Assembly: GCA_029204225.1 (NCBI GenBank)
Contig: CM055108.1
Location: 16,144,722-16,208,721 of the forward strand
Reading direction: 5' to 3'
Source: Diphasiastrum complanatum
Lineage: Eukaryota; Streptophyta; Lycopodiopsida; Lycopodiales; Lycopodiaceae
DNA length: 64,000 nucleotides
Shown here one piece after another: positions 1 to 12,700 of this stretch. The translations under genes and the position numbers were made by a program. Below the pieces are notes generated by a model that saw nothing but the letters and a program-made list of their open reading frames with translations, made no database searches and was not told the origin of the DNA. Each line of letters starts with the position of its first letter. The stretch's first letter is position 1.

Positions 1-2
1 TG

Positions 3-209
3 TCAGAATCTAAGAGAATGCAAGCCATCGGCCAGAGTACAATTACGAAAGGACGTCGTGCTATTCCTAAAAAAATCAATTTTGCCGCTACCCACAAGAA
101 GAAGGAATGCAAGGTGGACAGGAAGCCAGTGGTTGAAGAGGGCGTACACATAAGTACACGAAGAACATATGCCAATAGTCGAGTCAAGTGTCTCGGGTTG
201 ATTCCTTAA
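3..209 (+). CDS. Possible 3'-terminal exon of an unidentified basic protein (cut by left edge)
   Basis: The frame is open from base 3 to a TAA at 207-209 and encodes a Lys/Arg-rich tail of about 68 residues, with basic clusters such as THKKKECKVDRKP. No domain is recognised. An internal Met lies at base 18, but the frame is open upstream of it, so this could be the last exon of a gene that starts outside the window. It could equally be a chance frame: it is short and has no neighbour to support it. Confidence 0.2.
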   Translation, partial: SESKRMQAIGQSTITKGRRAIPKKINFAATHKKKECKVDRKPVVEEGVHISTRRTYANSRVKCLGLIP

Positions 210-344
210 GAGGGTCCTTGTGACGTCCTATTGGTTGTTCAATGAGAGCTATCGCAGTGCCTTCTACAGTATTAAAAAGCATATTCAAGGAAGCACTCCA
301 CAATTTATGTGGTTTTGTGCCGGTGATTGCACACACACATCTTT

Positions 345-1564
<1,220 letters not shown>

Positions 1565-1568
1565 CTCT

Positions 1569-4500
1569 CGTTTAATTTGAATCCTTGAATGCCTTGACCT
1601 TCAAACTTAGTTCTACACAGAATCTTCTGTTGGATTCCAAACTTAATGCTTTGGTAAAAATACCAGCTATCATATCTTGCATTCTACAATACTGCAATCT
1701 GACCTCTTCGTTGAGAATTTTGCTTCTGACGAAATGATACTTCAGTTCAATGTGCTTACTCGTGGAATGAAATCTAGGGTTGGTTGATAAAGCGATGGCA
1801 CTTTGATTATTATAAAGTCGTCGGAGCATATTGATTCAGACCGATATCTGAGAGTAAGTTCCTCAACCAAATTGCTTCCTTGGTAGCTTGAGAGGCTAGA
1901 ATATACTCTGATTCAGTGGAAGATAGAGCTATCAAAGATGGCTTGCAATTGTTCCAGAAAACTGAACCATTGTTGAGGAAGAATGTAAATCCGAAAGTAG
2001 ATTTACAAGTGTCTACATCTCCTGCCCAACTCGCATCTGTATAACCATTGAGAAAATTGAGTTTGTCGTTGTCGACTGCTCCATAACAAATGCAAAAGTC
2101 CATAGTAGCTTGAAGATATCTCATGACTCTGATAAGAGCCTTCCAATGTGTTATACCAAGGTTAGTCATAAACTGACTGAGAGAGCTGACTGCAAAAGTT
2201 ATGTCTGGCCTGGTACAGATCATGGCGTACATAAGAGATCCTATAATAGAATGATAAGGATACTCACGCATCTATTGCTTCTCATGAATTGTTTGGGGAC
2301 GTTGGTCCTTTGACAATTTGAGTCCTGGTTTTATTGGTGAGAGAACTAACTTGCAATTGATCAGATTATATTTGACTAAAATGGTCGTAGATGTACATCT
2401 GTTGTGTAATGTAGATCAAGTTCTATTTTCTATCTCTGTGGATTTGTATACCAAGGCAGAAATGAGCTTCGCCCAGATCGGTCATGTCGAATTCGGAAGA
2501 TAGAATTGTCTTGGCTTCTATTATCAAATCGGTATTGTTGTTGAAAGGAAATGTATCATCCATGTACAAAGTGATAATGATAAAAGACTGCTGCACTGCT
2601 TTGAAGTAAACGTTTGAATATGAAGAGCTAGGTGTATAGCCGTGATCAATAAGGAAAGTATTTATCTTTTGAAACCATGCTCGAGCAGATTGCTTTAAGC
2701 CATAAAGTGCCTTATGGAGTTTACACAAATATTGTGTTTACCCTCGATAATATAACCTTCGGGTTGCACCATGTAAATGTCTTCTTCGATAACTCCATTG
2801 AGATATGCTGTCTGTAATCCATTTGATGTATTTCCAAATCTGCTGCAATGACAAATGATAGCAAAAGTTGAATAGAAGAATGCTTGACTACTAGACTGAA
2901 GGTCTCAACGTAATCAACGTTGTATACCTGAGAAAAACCTCTAGGTACTAGTCGTGCCTTTCTTCTGTTGATGCTTCCATTTGCATTGTACTTGACTTTG
3001 AAAATCCATTTGCAATCAACTACATTTCTGCTGGTAGGTAATTCGACAATCGTCCACGTCTGGTTCTTGATAAGAGATGAACACTCTTTATCCATAGCTT
3101 CTTTCCAGAGATCTGAGTCAGGTTGACTGAGTGTCTCTTGGACAAACATCGGTTCCTGAACTAGGTAGGCTGCAGACTCGTCAATATACCGGTTGGGTGG
3201 TCTGCTGGTTCTTGAAGATCTTTTGGGTAATACATGAAGTTGATTATTTCATCATGTTGTAGTTGCTGATTTGCAACATCATCACCTTCTGATCCATCAT
3301 TGATTTGTTGTTCGTCAAGAGTAGAGGAGTTTGGACCTTCAATGGGAATAGTCGACTGAGGAATTGGAAAGTTCAAAGCATCAAGAGAATCTGATAGGTC
3401 GGCTACATGGGGACTGCCCTTTCCTTTGAGGTCTTGAAATTGATCTTCGATGAAGATGACATCTTGGCTAGTGAATATCTTCGATTCGATGGAATCGAAC
3501 AACTTGTAGGCTTGATCTGAAGTAGTGTAGCTGATGAAAACACACTTGATACTCTGGAAGTCGAGCTTCTTCCTGAGATCACGAGGAATCCGCGCAAAAG
3601 CAGTACATCCAAAAACTCGTAAGTTTGATAAAGAAGATTAGGTACCTGTCCAAACTTCGAATGACATTTTGTTTGAGAGTCCTTTAGTAGAACATCTGTT
3701 TTGAATGTAGGTTGTTGTTGAAACAGCTTCAGTCCAGAAGCACTTCGGAAGTGTCACATGTGATAACATGCACTTTGCCGATTCAACTAAGGTTATGTTC
3801 TTTCTCTCAGCAAGACCATTCGACTGAGGCGAATAGAAAGTGATGTATTGTTGCTCAAATGTCGTTGTTAAGGTAGTAGTCCTTGAATTCGTTGGAGATG
3901 TACTCTCCCCTGTTATCTGACCTCAATGCTTTGATTCGTTTTTCAGTTTGATTCTTAGCATGCTCTTTGAATTGTCTGAACTTGATGAAAGCTTCTGACT
4001 TCTATTTAATGAAATAGACAACTGTTCTTCTAGAGAATTCGTCAATAAAGGTGAATACTTTGCATCTAGTAATGAAGGGGTTTGCATAGGTCCACATATA
4101 TCTGTATGAACAACATCTAACAAAAACTTTTGCTGCATGCATATGGTTTGATCTAAAAGGAATCCTAGCCTGTTTTTCAAAGATGCAGCTATGACAAACA
4201 GGGAGATCGACCTTACCAGAAAGATAGTTGAGATCAAGAACCATGGATTGTTTGGACATGTTCAAAATAGATGCATGATTCATGTGTCCTAAGCGATGAT
4301 GCCATAGTAATGCTTTATTGACTAGAACAGAGGTTTTCAAGACTTGACTAGACTCAGAATACCAGTGTGCCAATATATATAAGTAACCATGTCTCTTGTC
4401 GAGTGCAAGGATCTTATCACCGCTATCAATAATTCTGCATTGATCAAATTCGAATTCTACCTTATGACCTAAATCTGTAATTCCTGATAACAGATTTGTA

Positions 4501-5415
4501 GAGAGTTTAGGAATATATAAGACTTTTGATAGTAATTTGAATTGATCATGCTGGAATCACAATCTTACAGTACCTTCAACTTCAATAGTGCGAGTAGTAT
4601 TATCACCAAGATGAATAAATTTCTTCGTGTTGTAAGGAGTGTAGGAGTTGAAGATCTCACGTTGATTGGTTATATGTTGAGTTGCTCCAGAATCCAAAAA
4701 CCATGAATCATCCAAAAATGCACTTTGATCTTTGACCATGAATGCGCCTTCGTCCACTTCGACCTGGAGAGATGATGAAACTGTGTTTGCTTGTTGATCA
4801 GGTTGTTTGGCTGCGTTCTTCGCTTGGAGAATTCGGCAGTCCTTGATCTCATGGTTATTGCACTTGCAATACCTGCAAAACATGTTCTTCTTCATTTGTG
4901 GACTTGATGATTGTTCTTGACCTTAAGTTTGTTTTCGATTCATTGCAGCCTTCTTGGAGCTTTTTTGCTTATGTTGTTTAGAGCCTTTATTGACATATAG
5001 AGTCTGAGAGGAGGAAGTAGACGGAGTGTCTTGACTTAATGTAGAGGGCAAGCTTGAAAGCAATGTCATAATTGCGTCTTGATCGTCTATGACTGATCCG
5101 ACAGCGGCCATCTGTTGCAAGAGATTCTTAAACTGGTTAATGTGACTCTGAAGTGAATTACCAACAGACATTTTGAATGTGAAGAATTTCCTTCGTAGAT
5201 GTAACTTAGTAGTTGCGTCCCTCACGTCATGTAGTGAGTTCAAAATGTCCCAAGCTTCAGCTATGTGTCCAATTGTGTATCTGATATATTGAGGATGATA
5301 AGCGCGAAAGCTTTACCGTCCTTCGATTTTCACTTTGAGTCGTCGTCTTCAGGTTTTACTTCTGTACCTGTAACAACGTCTCATAATTCGTTGGAGATTG
5401 GCAAGGTCTTCATCT
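1569..5415 (-). pseudogene. Degenerate Copia gag-pol polyprotein (element A)
   Basis: Domains in minus-strand order. Gag lies at about 5,415-4,923. A CCHC knuckle (CRYCKCNNHEIKDC) lies near 4,880 and a protease motif (WFLDSGATQHI) near 4,700. GAG-pre-integrase (LLWHHRLGHMNHAS) and integrase span about 4,370-3,170. Reverse transcriptase spans 3,149-2,423, with the catalytic motif as YMDD. RNase H and the tail span 2,271-1,572, ending KAFKDSN. Frames break repeatedly, for example between 4,557 and 4,373, at 3,149-3,161 and at 2,423-2,271. It cannot make a full polyprotein. The nearest relative in the window is the gag-pol of element C. Confidence 0.9.
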
Positions 5416-6584
5416 TAAATTTCCACAAATGATAATTGGATCCATTCAGCTTGTCTGTGATAAGACCGACTTTACTTTGAGAATGTCCAGTCAAAGAGAT
5501 TTGCCGGTAGTTTAAAACCACCCTAAAGATTGTAGTCTTTCAAAAAAGGTTGTCCTTTACTTACATTCTTTGAAATAAAATTCTCGCAATTGAAATTCTC
5601 CAACTAGTAAATCTCATCATAACTATAATCCACATTTGAGCATTTTGACATAATCTATAACAAATAAATTACATATCCTTAAGCTAAATATCCATCATTC
5701 ATAACTAGAAATTAAGAGTTTGCAAGGACTCTTTGGTATTGGGAAATGAATTTTGTAGTGACCTTTGCACTGAGTAAAACGGTCGTAAAGTTATGGCAAG
5801 GTTGTTAGAATGAGCCATAATTGAGCAGTTATTGTATAGGATGTAAAGGTCACTAGAAAGTTGGTACTATATGCCGCATGTCGCTTTCACAAATGACAAC
5901 CTATTATACATTTATTTTATGGTTCTTTTCCATAAAATAACTCACGCGGAATCTAAAATCATAATGTCTAGAGGAATTAAGTTCTTTGCATGATTTGTTT
6001 TCCCTTCAAACATATGCATCTTGGTTTCCAAGGGGCCCAAAACATGGATTTGACTTGCCCCTATGTGGCATTGGGTCCCTACAATGTCATCTTCCACATA
6101 GTGGCAAGTGGATGTTAATGTGAAAGGGTGGGGTTTCCATTTTTTCTCCTGGACCAATAGGAAAGCTCTATTTTAAAAATTCAACTTACCAGGCATGTAG
6201 TGTGAAATGGACCTTTCTTAGACAAGTTTTTACGAAATGAGAGAAATCAACTTTGTTATGAAAAAAATCAAAGTGAGTCAAATTAGAAAGATCTTGAAAA
6301 TCTTACATGTGCATGCTCAAGTTGTTGAAACACGAAAAAAAAAAGAAAAGAGATTGCAATCAATAAAGTTACAAAAAGCAAAAGATATTTTTTTTTGCTC
6401 AAAATCATTAAGCAAAACACACATCTAGTGTGAAAATTTTTTTTCCAAAACTTTTTACATGCACATTCTGGTGCATGCAAAAAGATTTAATTTACTTTTT
6501 TTTACATGACCATCTGCGCGAAGGTGCATGTTAAAAAAAATTTACGGCAAAAAAAACATAATTTTTTTTTTCATGCCGCAGAAA

Positions 6585-6620
6585 GTCACCCTCCGTGGCG
6601 GAACGGTAGAGGAGGGTGAC
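6585..6620. repeat. 10-bp perfect hairpin
   Basis: GTCACCCTCC (6,585-6,594) and its exact complement GGAGGGTGAC (6,611-6,620) are separated by 16 nt. It lies in an A/T-rich setting about 1 kb upstream of the lipase gene. Function unknown. Confidence 0.8.
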
Positions 6621-6639
6621 CACCCAACTAGTTTTGAGG

Positions 6640-6659
6640 ATAGGTATAACTATACCTAT
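6640..6659. repeat. Near-perfect palindrome
   Basis: ATAGGTATA (6,640-6,648) and TATACCTAT (6,651-6,659) are separated by two bases and bracketed at a short distance by actagt on both sides. It lies 20 bp from the preceding hairpin. Confidence 0.75.
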
Positions 6660-7053
6660 ACTAGTTGTGGTGATGGTAATGGTAGCCTATAGGTGTAGCT
6701 ATATGACTTTTGGCCAAAGCTAAGTAATAAAAATGCAACAAAAATGCAAGATGTTTAGAGGGAAACTTAAGAGCATTGAGGGGGCATCGCAAATGATGGG
6801 AAAGGCAGATCATAAATGGCGTGCCTGAATTCAAAGCTGGAGACCCAACAACTTCCATAGATGATAGTACATTCTCATGGGTGTGCAGCCTTTCTTTTAA
6901 ATGCTGGAGCGGCTATGGAACGCGGTTTTTGGTCTTCACTCTTTCTACTTTTCACCTCCTTTTGATTTATTTATTGCTTCTTTCCTCCGTATGAGGTGGG
7001 GGCTAGCAGCTACGTGTTAGTACGAGACCAGGGCAGCGTAGTCTATCATCTTC

Positions 7054-7055
<2 letters not shown>

Positions 7056-7103
<48 letters not shown>
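7056..7103. repeat. (TC)n microsatellite, 48 bp
   Basis: A perfect TC run about 550 bp upstream of the lipase start codon. CT-rich runs are common in plant promoters and leaders, so it may belong to the lipase 5' region, but nothing in the sequence proves that. Confidence 0.95.
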
Positions 7104-7105
<2 letters not shown>

Positions 7106-7655
7106 CGTAAATTTAAACCCCTCGAAGCTGATCCAGGCTTTCCATAGAATCTCGGCAATATATCTATTCATTCCTAAGCTTTTGAATTATGGGTTTGCGT
7201 TGTATCTCTACCAGGATACGAGCCTCGAGGTGTTATCTTACAATATAATAGTGTGAGCAATTGATCTGCATGATCTTGTATGTAATTTTCTCTGAAACAG
7301 ACGGAAACGATAGTAATATATAGGAGGATCAATTTTAATTGCTGTTTATCTTGTATGTCCTCGTTTGTGTGATCATTTTGAATTGATGCTTGTGTTGGGC
7401 TGGTGTTGGTGAGATACTAGTCTTGGGCTGGTGGTGTTGGTGATATATTGTTAGTGAAAATCGGGCTTGTAAGGCATCGGTGGGATTCAAAAGATCTTTT
7501 CAGGAATCAGCACGTCTTTGCAGTGAGCTGAGCATTGCAAGGATCTCTTATTAGCTGCAGTAGTTGCTGATTGATGTTACTATCTCACTTGAACTCTTGT
7601 GTGCTTGATATTAGTTAAAGTGTTAAACTATTAACCAAGACGTTGCAGTCTCAGC

Positions 7656-9691
7656 ATGGAACGTTGTTCCAATCCACCAGCTGGGAAAATGGGATCAGCA
7701 GTTGCTCTGATCTCGTCAAGAAAGCAAACTGTTGCGTTTATGGTTTTGCTGATGGTGTTGGCCTCCCCGATTGCACGGGCTGATGTATGGAAAGAAGTAA
7801 CAAACAACACCCAAGGAATTTGTTTCACGTTTGTAGAGCCATTGGGTTCCTATCAGTGCAAGGAGTTCTCGGTACGCTGCTTATCGGGAAATTTCCAAAT
7901 GTACTTTGTTGATCATTACGAATTGTTATCGCTCGCTCGCTCGCTCGAGAGCGAGAGCATGCAGTAGATAAGTTGCTGCTCGGATACTGCAGGTTCCGAC
8001 CGAAGATGGATTTCTTTTGGGTGTTCAGAAAGTATCCAGCACGAAGATTGCAAAGGCGAAGAAGGATCCTGTTTTCATGTACCATGGAATCATGCAGGTT
8101 ACATTCTATTTTAGTGTTTTCCTGTTTTGTATACCATGCACCTATGCAGGTCACATTCTATTCTAGTTTTTTCATCGATCGTCAGCACTCCAGCTTGCTA
8201 ATCCGTGAGTTGCGAAATGTTATCACTACGAGGGATGTGTAATCAGGTGGTAAATTCAAAATCCATTTTTAAGCAGACAAGGCGATGTTACTATAATGTA
8301 TGAAGGTTTTTAGGTGTAAATATATATGAATATGACAGACTGCAATACACTCAATGCGCCAATGCATTTCATTAAAGAATATCATGCAGGTTTAATGCCA
8401 GATCACACACATTGTACCAAAAAAGTTAAGAATCTGATGCGCATGTTTGTGGCTGGTGGGTTTGTGTTCAGGGCGGAGACGTGTGGCTTCTAAACAGTCC
8501 TAGCGAATCACTTGCATTTCTGCTGGCTGATTCCGGACACGACGTGTTCATAGGCAATACGCGATCCTCTAATTTCAGTTACGGTCATAAAACTTACTCC
8601 AGAAGCGACAAGGTGAGACGTCTTTTCTGCAAACCTCTCTCTTCATTCTCCTATTATCGTCACAAACAAAAACTCCTCATAAAACCAATTTGATTGAAGA
8701 ATCAAGCTTACATGTTCTAGCATAATTTGCTTTGGAGATCTATTACCGCAGAAATCCGATCCTCTTGCATACTTCAATGTGTAGCAGTTCGCCAAAGAAG
8801 CATGATCGCCATCAATACGCTCTCCCCATCTCTCTCCCCATCTCTCTCTCTTCTTTATTTGTGCTTGCTATAGGGTTCTTCTCCATTCTCCCGGTTTCAT
8901 CTAACCCTAACCTAGCATTAGGGTTTGGATCACGCAAATGCCACGATACCCTAATGCTCATCGGACTTTAGGGTTCAAAGGCGACGTGGACCAATCAACA
9001 TCCAGGAAGCTAATAATGTATTATGTCAGGGCTCTTCTCTTTTCAGACTTTGAAGGGCGGTGAAAGGACATGGCTAAGACTTTGAAGCGTTGAAGGTCAT
9101 GGCTAGGACGTCTGACTTGCTTTTCAGATACGGCCTCTCGTGCGTACTCTATACGTGCTAATAAATACAGTCGTATCTGTACACGACACGTGTTGGCATA
9201 TGAGCGGTGGATTGAGCAGGGAGGTCACGCCGTTGGCAATTTAGCGGTACACGAGCGATTGACCTCATTGAAGCCACCGAAGAAGAGTCCAGTATGACGT
9301 GGACCATTCCAGAAACACATTTAATGAATCATTCATTCATTTTATTAATTTTCTCGTTTTAATTTTTAAGCAATTTTTATTGCTTAAGAACCCTAGTGTC
9401 TTAGTGTCTTAGAGCTTGTTTTGGGAAACCTTTTTGGGGTTCCGTTCCAAAAACTTATATTTCAGAAACTTTTCTGGTTTTTGGACCCTCAATACATGCC
9501 GGTTATACATTATTTTATGACCTAAGAAAACCTGCAATTTTTTGAGCATGCTTGTTTCTGGCAAAAGTTGCGGGTTCCATTCTTGGCCTTTGCGACTTTC
9601 GAACACTTTCTTAGTGGCACTCCCTCACATGGTGGAGCGAGTGCTCAAGGTAGTAGACTCAATGTGGAGACTAGATTCACTTAAGTCTCTC

Positions 9692-9739
<48 letters not shown>

Positions 9740-12700
9740 GTCAAATTTACATAGATGCACTGAGATTTTGAATTGTGATTCAGAATCGCGATTCAGAAAC
9801 GTTTTTTGGGGATTTTCGTAGAATCGTTTTTTTTTTTGAATTTTTTTTAGGCAATATGGGTATCAGATGACAGCTCTGATTGAGAGCATTATGACTGTGT
9901 AGTTTGCTGACTGTTTCGGGTGCGAAACACCAAAAAGTGTGTTTTGGGAGTCGGCAGGCCAAATCATGAAGAGGCCTTACCGTCGGGGACCCCGCTGTTG
10001 GGGGGCGTTGCCCCCCAAACACCCCACCGGGGGGCTACGGCCCCCCGGCCCCCCTGTTTCTCGGGGAGCTACCGCCCCCCAAATCCCCCGTTTCTCGGGG
10101 GGCTACCGCCCCCTGAACCCCCTAGAGCTTCATGCTATATAGACACTGTAAATAAAAATGCTACCGCCCCCTTGTAGATAAAAATGGGGTCCAAATGCGC
10201 ACCGAGAAGCACCCAATATTTATGCCCCCAACTGTATGTACATTGCACTCACATCTCCAATGAAACGATTGCAAAAGTGATCATCATCCATACAGTTGAT
10301 AGTCCAAACTGTAACATTAACATTTACTGAGCAAATGACAACCAGATAGCTACTGAAAATAAGATTTGTTTGTGCCTCATCTACTGCACTTCTAAGAGGC
10401 AAAATGCTGGTTTGACCATTGATCCCCTAAAAAAATTTCAGCCATAAGCTATTTTTCCAATTTTTTTTTTCTTTTTTTGCAATTGTGTCACGAATTGCGA
10501 TTCGCGAATCGCAGACCCAGCGAATCGCGATTCGGTGCATCTATGTGTCAAAACAACATAAACCTTAACTAAAAAGAACCTTGTTTGGGCCTTTGCAAAA
10601 TCGGGATGCATATTTTGAGTAGTTCTAATATGAACTAGAAATCTAGGACGAATCAGAATGAGTTGGTTCGGACATGATTTGCAATTGGTACCGTTTGAAT
10701 CATATGATTCAAAGAAACGATGGACATATGCAAAGATATAAACTTTACCATTTTTTATTTTTATTAGCTTTGAATCTATATCTTTCATTATAATTACAAA
10801 TCTATATTAGCTTCAATCGAAAGCGAAAAAAGGGATGATCTTATGTGCATAGGTATAAAGTTTACATATATTCATCTTTGTACAACCTCCGTTATTTATT
10901 GTGGTCCCTTGTGCCTCTACTATGAAGAAGTGGTGAAATTATTTCTCAAATATCTTCAAATATCATGGCCTATCTAGAACCATTATTTTAGATTGGGGCA
11001 CTATGTTTGTGGGAGAGTTTTGGGCCCGTGTGTTTCACCTAGTGGGAACTCGATTTTAGTTATCACCCTCACACAGATGGGCAATCAAAGCGAGTCAATA
11101 GGAAAATTGAGCAGTATCTATGAAATTATGTGGCTTGGGATGAATCTGATTGGGTCAGCTACCTAGATGTTTTGAGTTTGCACATAACAACGAAGTGAAT
11201 GGATCCATTGGAAAGGCACCCAGAAGTATAGATATCTGATCTGATGGCATGATGTCAGCAGATACACTCTAGGTCGTGGCTAATGTGCCACTCTTGTAAT
11301 TTCCTGATTAGTTGTAGATGTTTAGTCACTCTAATCTTAAAAGTTACATAGAACGACTATATACTTGCTGGATGATACTTGACACATGTGACAATAGAGT
11401 ATGAAGTAGTCTGATGCTAGCAAGCAATCAAGACAAAATACAGACACGAAGTCCGCCTGCGTGCGAGACAAGTTCTGTGATCAGGATCCATAGAGATCCA
11501 CAAGTCTGCTAGTAAGCGAGACATCTATTCGTGAGAGAATTGTATTTCTCTCACGCCAACGCACTGCGTGGATTTGCATGCAGTGCTTGAAGAATCAAAG
11601 AAAATCAATAGATGATCTTGTAGCCATTGTGCACATGTCTTCTTTTATGTTGTATGATCTCGAATGCAAATGTGTCTGCTGTTATTCGTGTGTCTGATTC
11701 TCTCATTCATTTGAATTCCGCACATTGGTTGAATTTGTTGAATGCTGCATTAATTTATATATGTAGATCAGCAGTGCTTGACTACATCCTGGAGGACTGT
11801 AGGAGTGATTTAGCTGGCAGTGTCCAGCGACCACATCTGAACTCCATCCGAATCGCATTGAATTGTGGTTGCTTTGCTTTCGCGACCGCGAAAGATTTAC
11901 CGCGAAACTTCTCATCAATAGTATCAGAGCAGTGCCTATCTTGTCGTAATCTGACATAGCCAAGAATCTATCAGATCCAGGAGGCCAAGCATTCAGACAA
12001 AACAACCATCAACAAGGGAACAGACTTCAGAAGCAATGGCTTCAATCAGCAGCATGCAGAGCAAGATCTGCACAATTCTTGATTCTTTAGGATCTAACTT
12101 TCTAGCCTGGAAAGTTAAGACATCACTGCTGATACTCAAGGGCGAAGGTTTATTCCCTTGGGTGGATGGCACATAAGAGATGCCTACGCCATCAGGCAAG
12201 GAACTACTCGAATGGACGGAGAAAAACGACAAGGCAGTAGCCTTGCAATCATCTTCCATTGAAGATAGTCTCACACTTGACTTGGCTACACTCTCCAAAG
12301 CTAAGGAGATGTGGGATGCATTGTTTACCAGATTCCCGACAAAATCAAGAAGTCAAATCATGATGCTGGAAGATTAGCTGACGAATCTACAGTGGGATGG
12401 AAAAGACCTCACTTCTTTCCAAGGTTGCATCCCGATTCGAACAGGTCGATTCGAACCGGCCGGTTCGAACCGATTCTTTGAGGTTCGGACCGCCAGGCCA
12501 GGTTCGAATCAGAAAACGGTTCGAACCTTTTTTTTTTCAATTCTTCAAAAAAACAGTCAAACATTCCATGATAGTACAGATACTGGAATTTTAATAGCTA
12601 AACAATTTCAATCTTCCTCTAAATTTACAGATATAAGAATTCAGGATAATCAGATCTCTAAGCTCTTGTGACGGTGTGACCTGTTGTATCAAGATTCAAT

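Larger units (their letters stand above)
5486..7655. other. 5' flank of the lipase gene, no gene seen
   Basis: AT-rich sequence between the truncated end of Copia A and the lipase start codon. It holds A/T runs (6,330-6,570), two short inverted repeats (6,585-6,620 and 6,640-6,659) and a (CT)n run at 7,056-7,103. The lipase promoter and leader should lie in its right part. I cannot place a convincing TATA box or transcription start. Confidence 0.6.

Noticed and set aside
9984-10123. Organelle-derived DNA insertion
   Set aside because: The GC-rich hairpins are reminiscent of repeats in some organelle genomes, but there is no gene content to support it. A database search would be needed.
9920-10177. 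Pro/Gly-rich open frames across the GC-rich block
   Set aside because: They arise from G-run and C-run repeats inside a probable non-autonomous transposon. No start context, domain or splice support.
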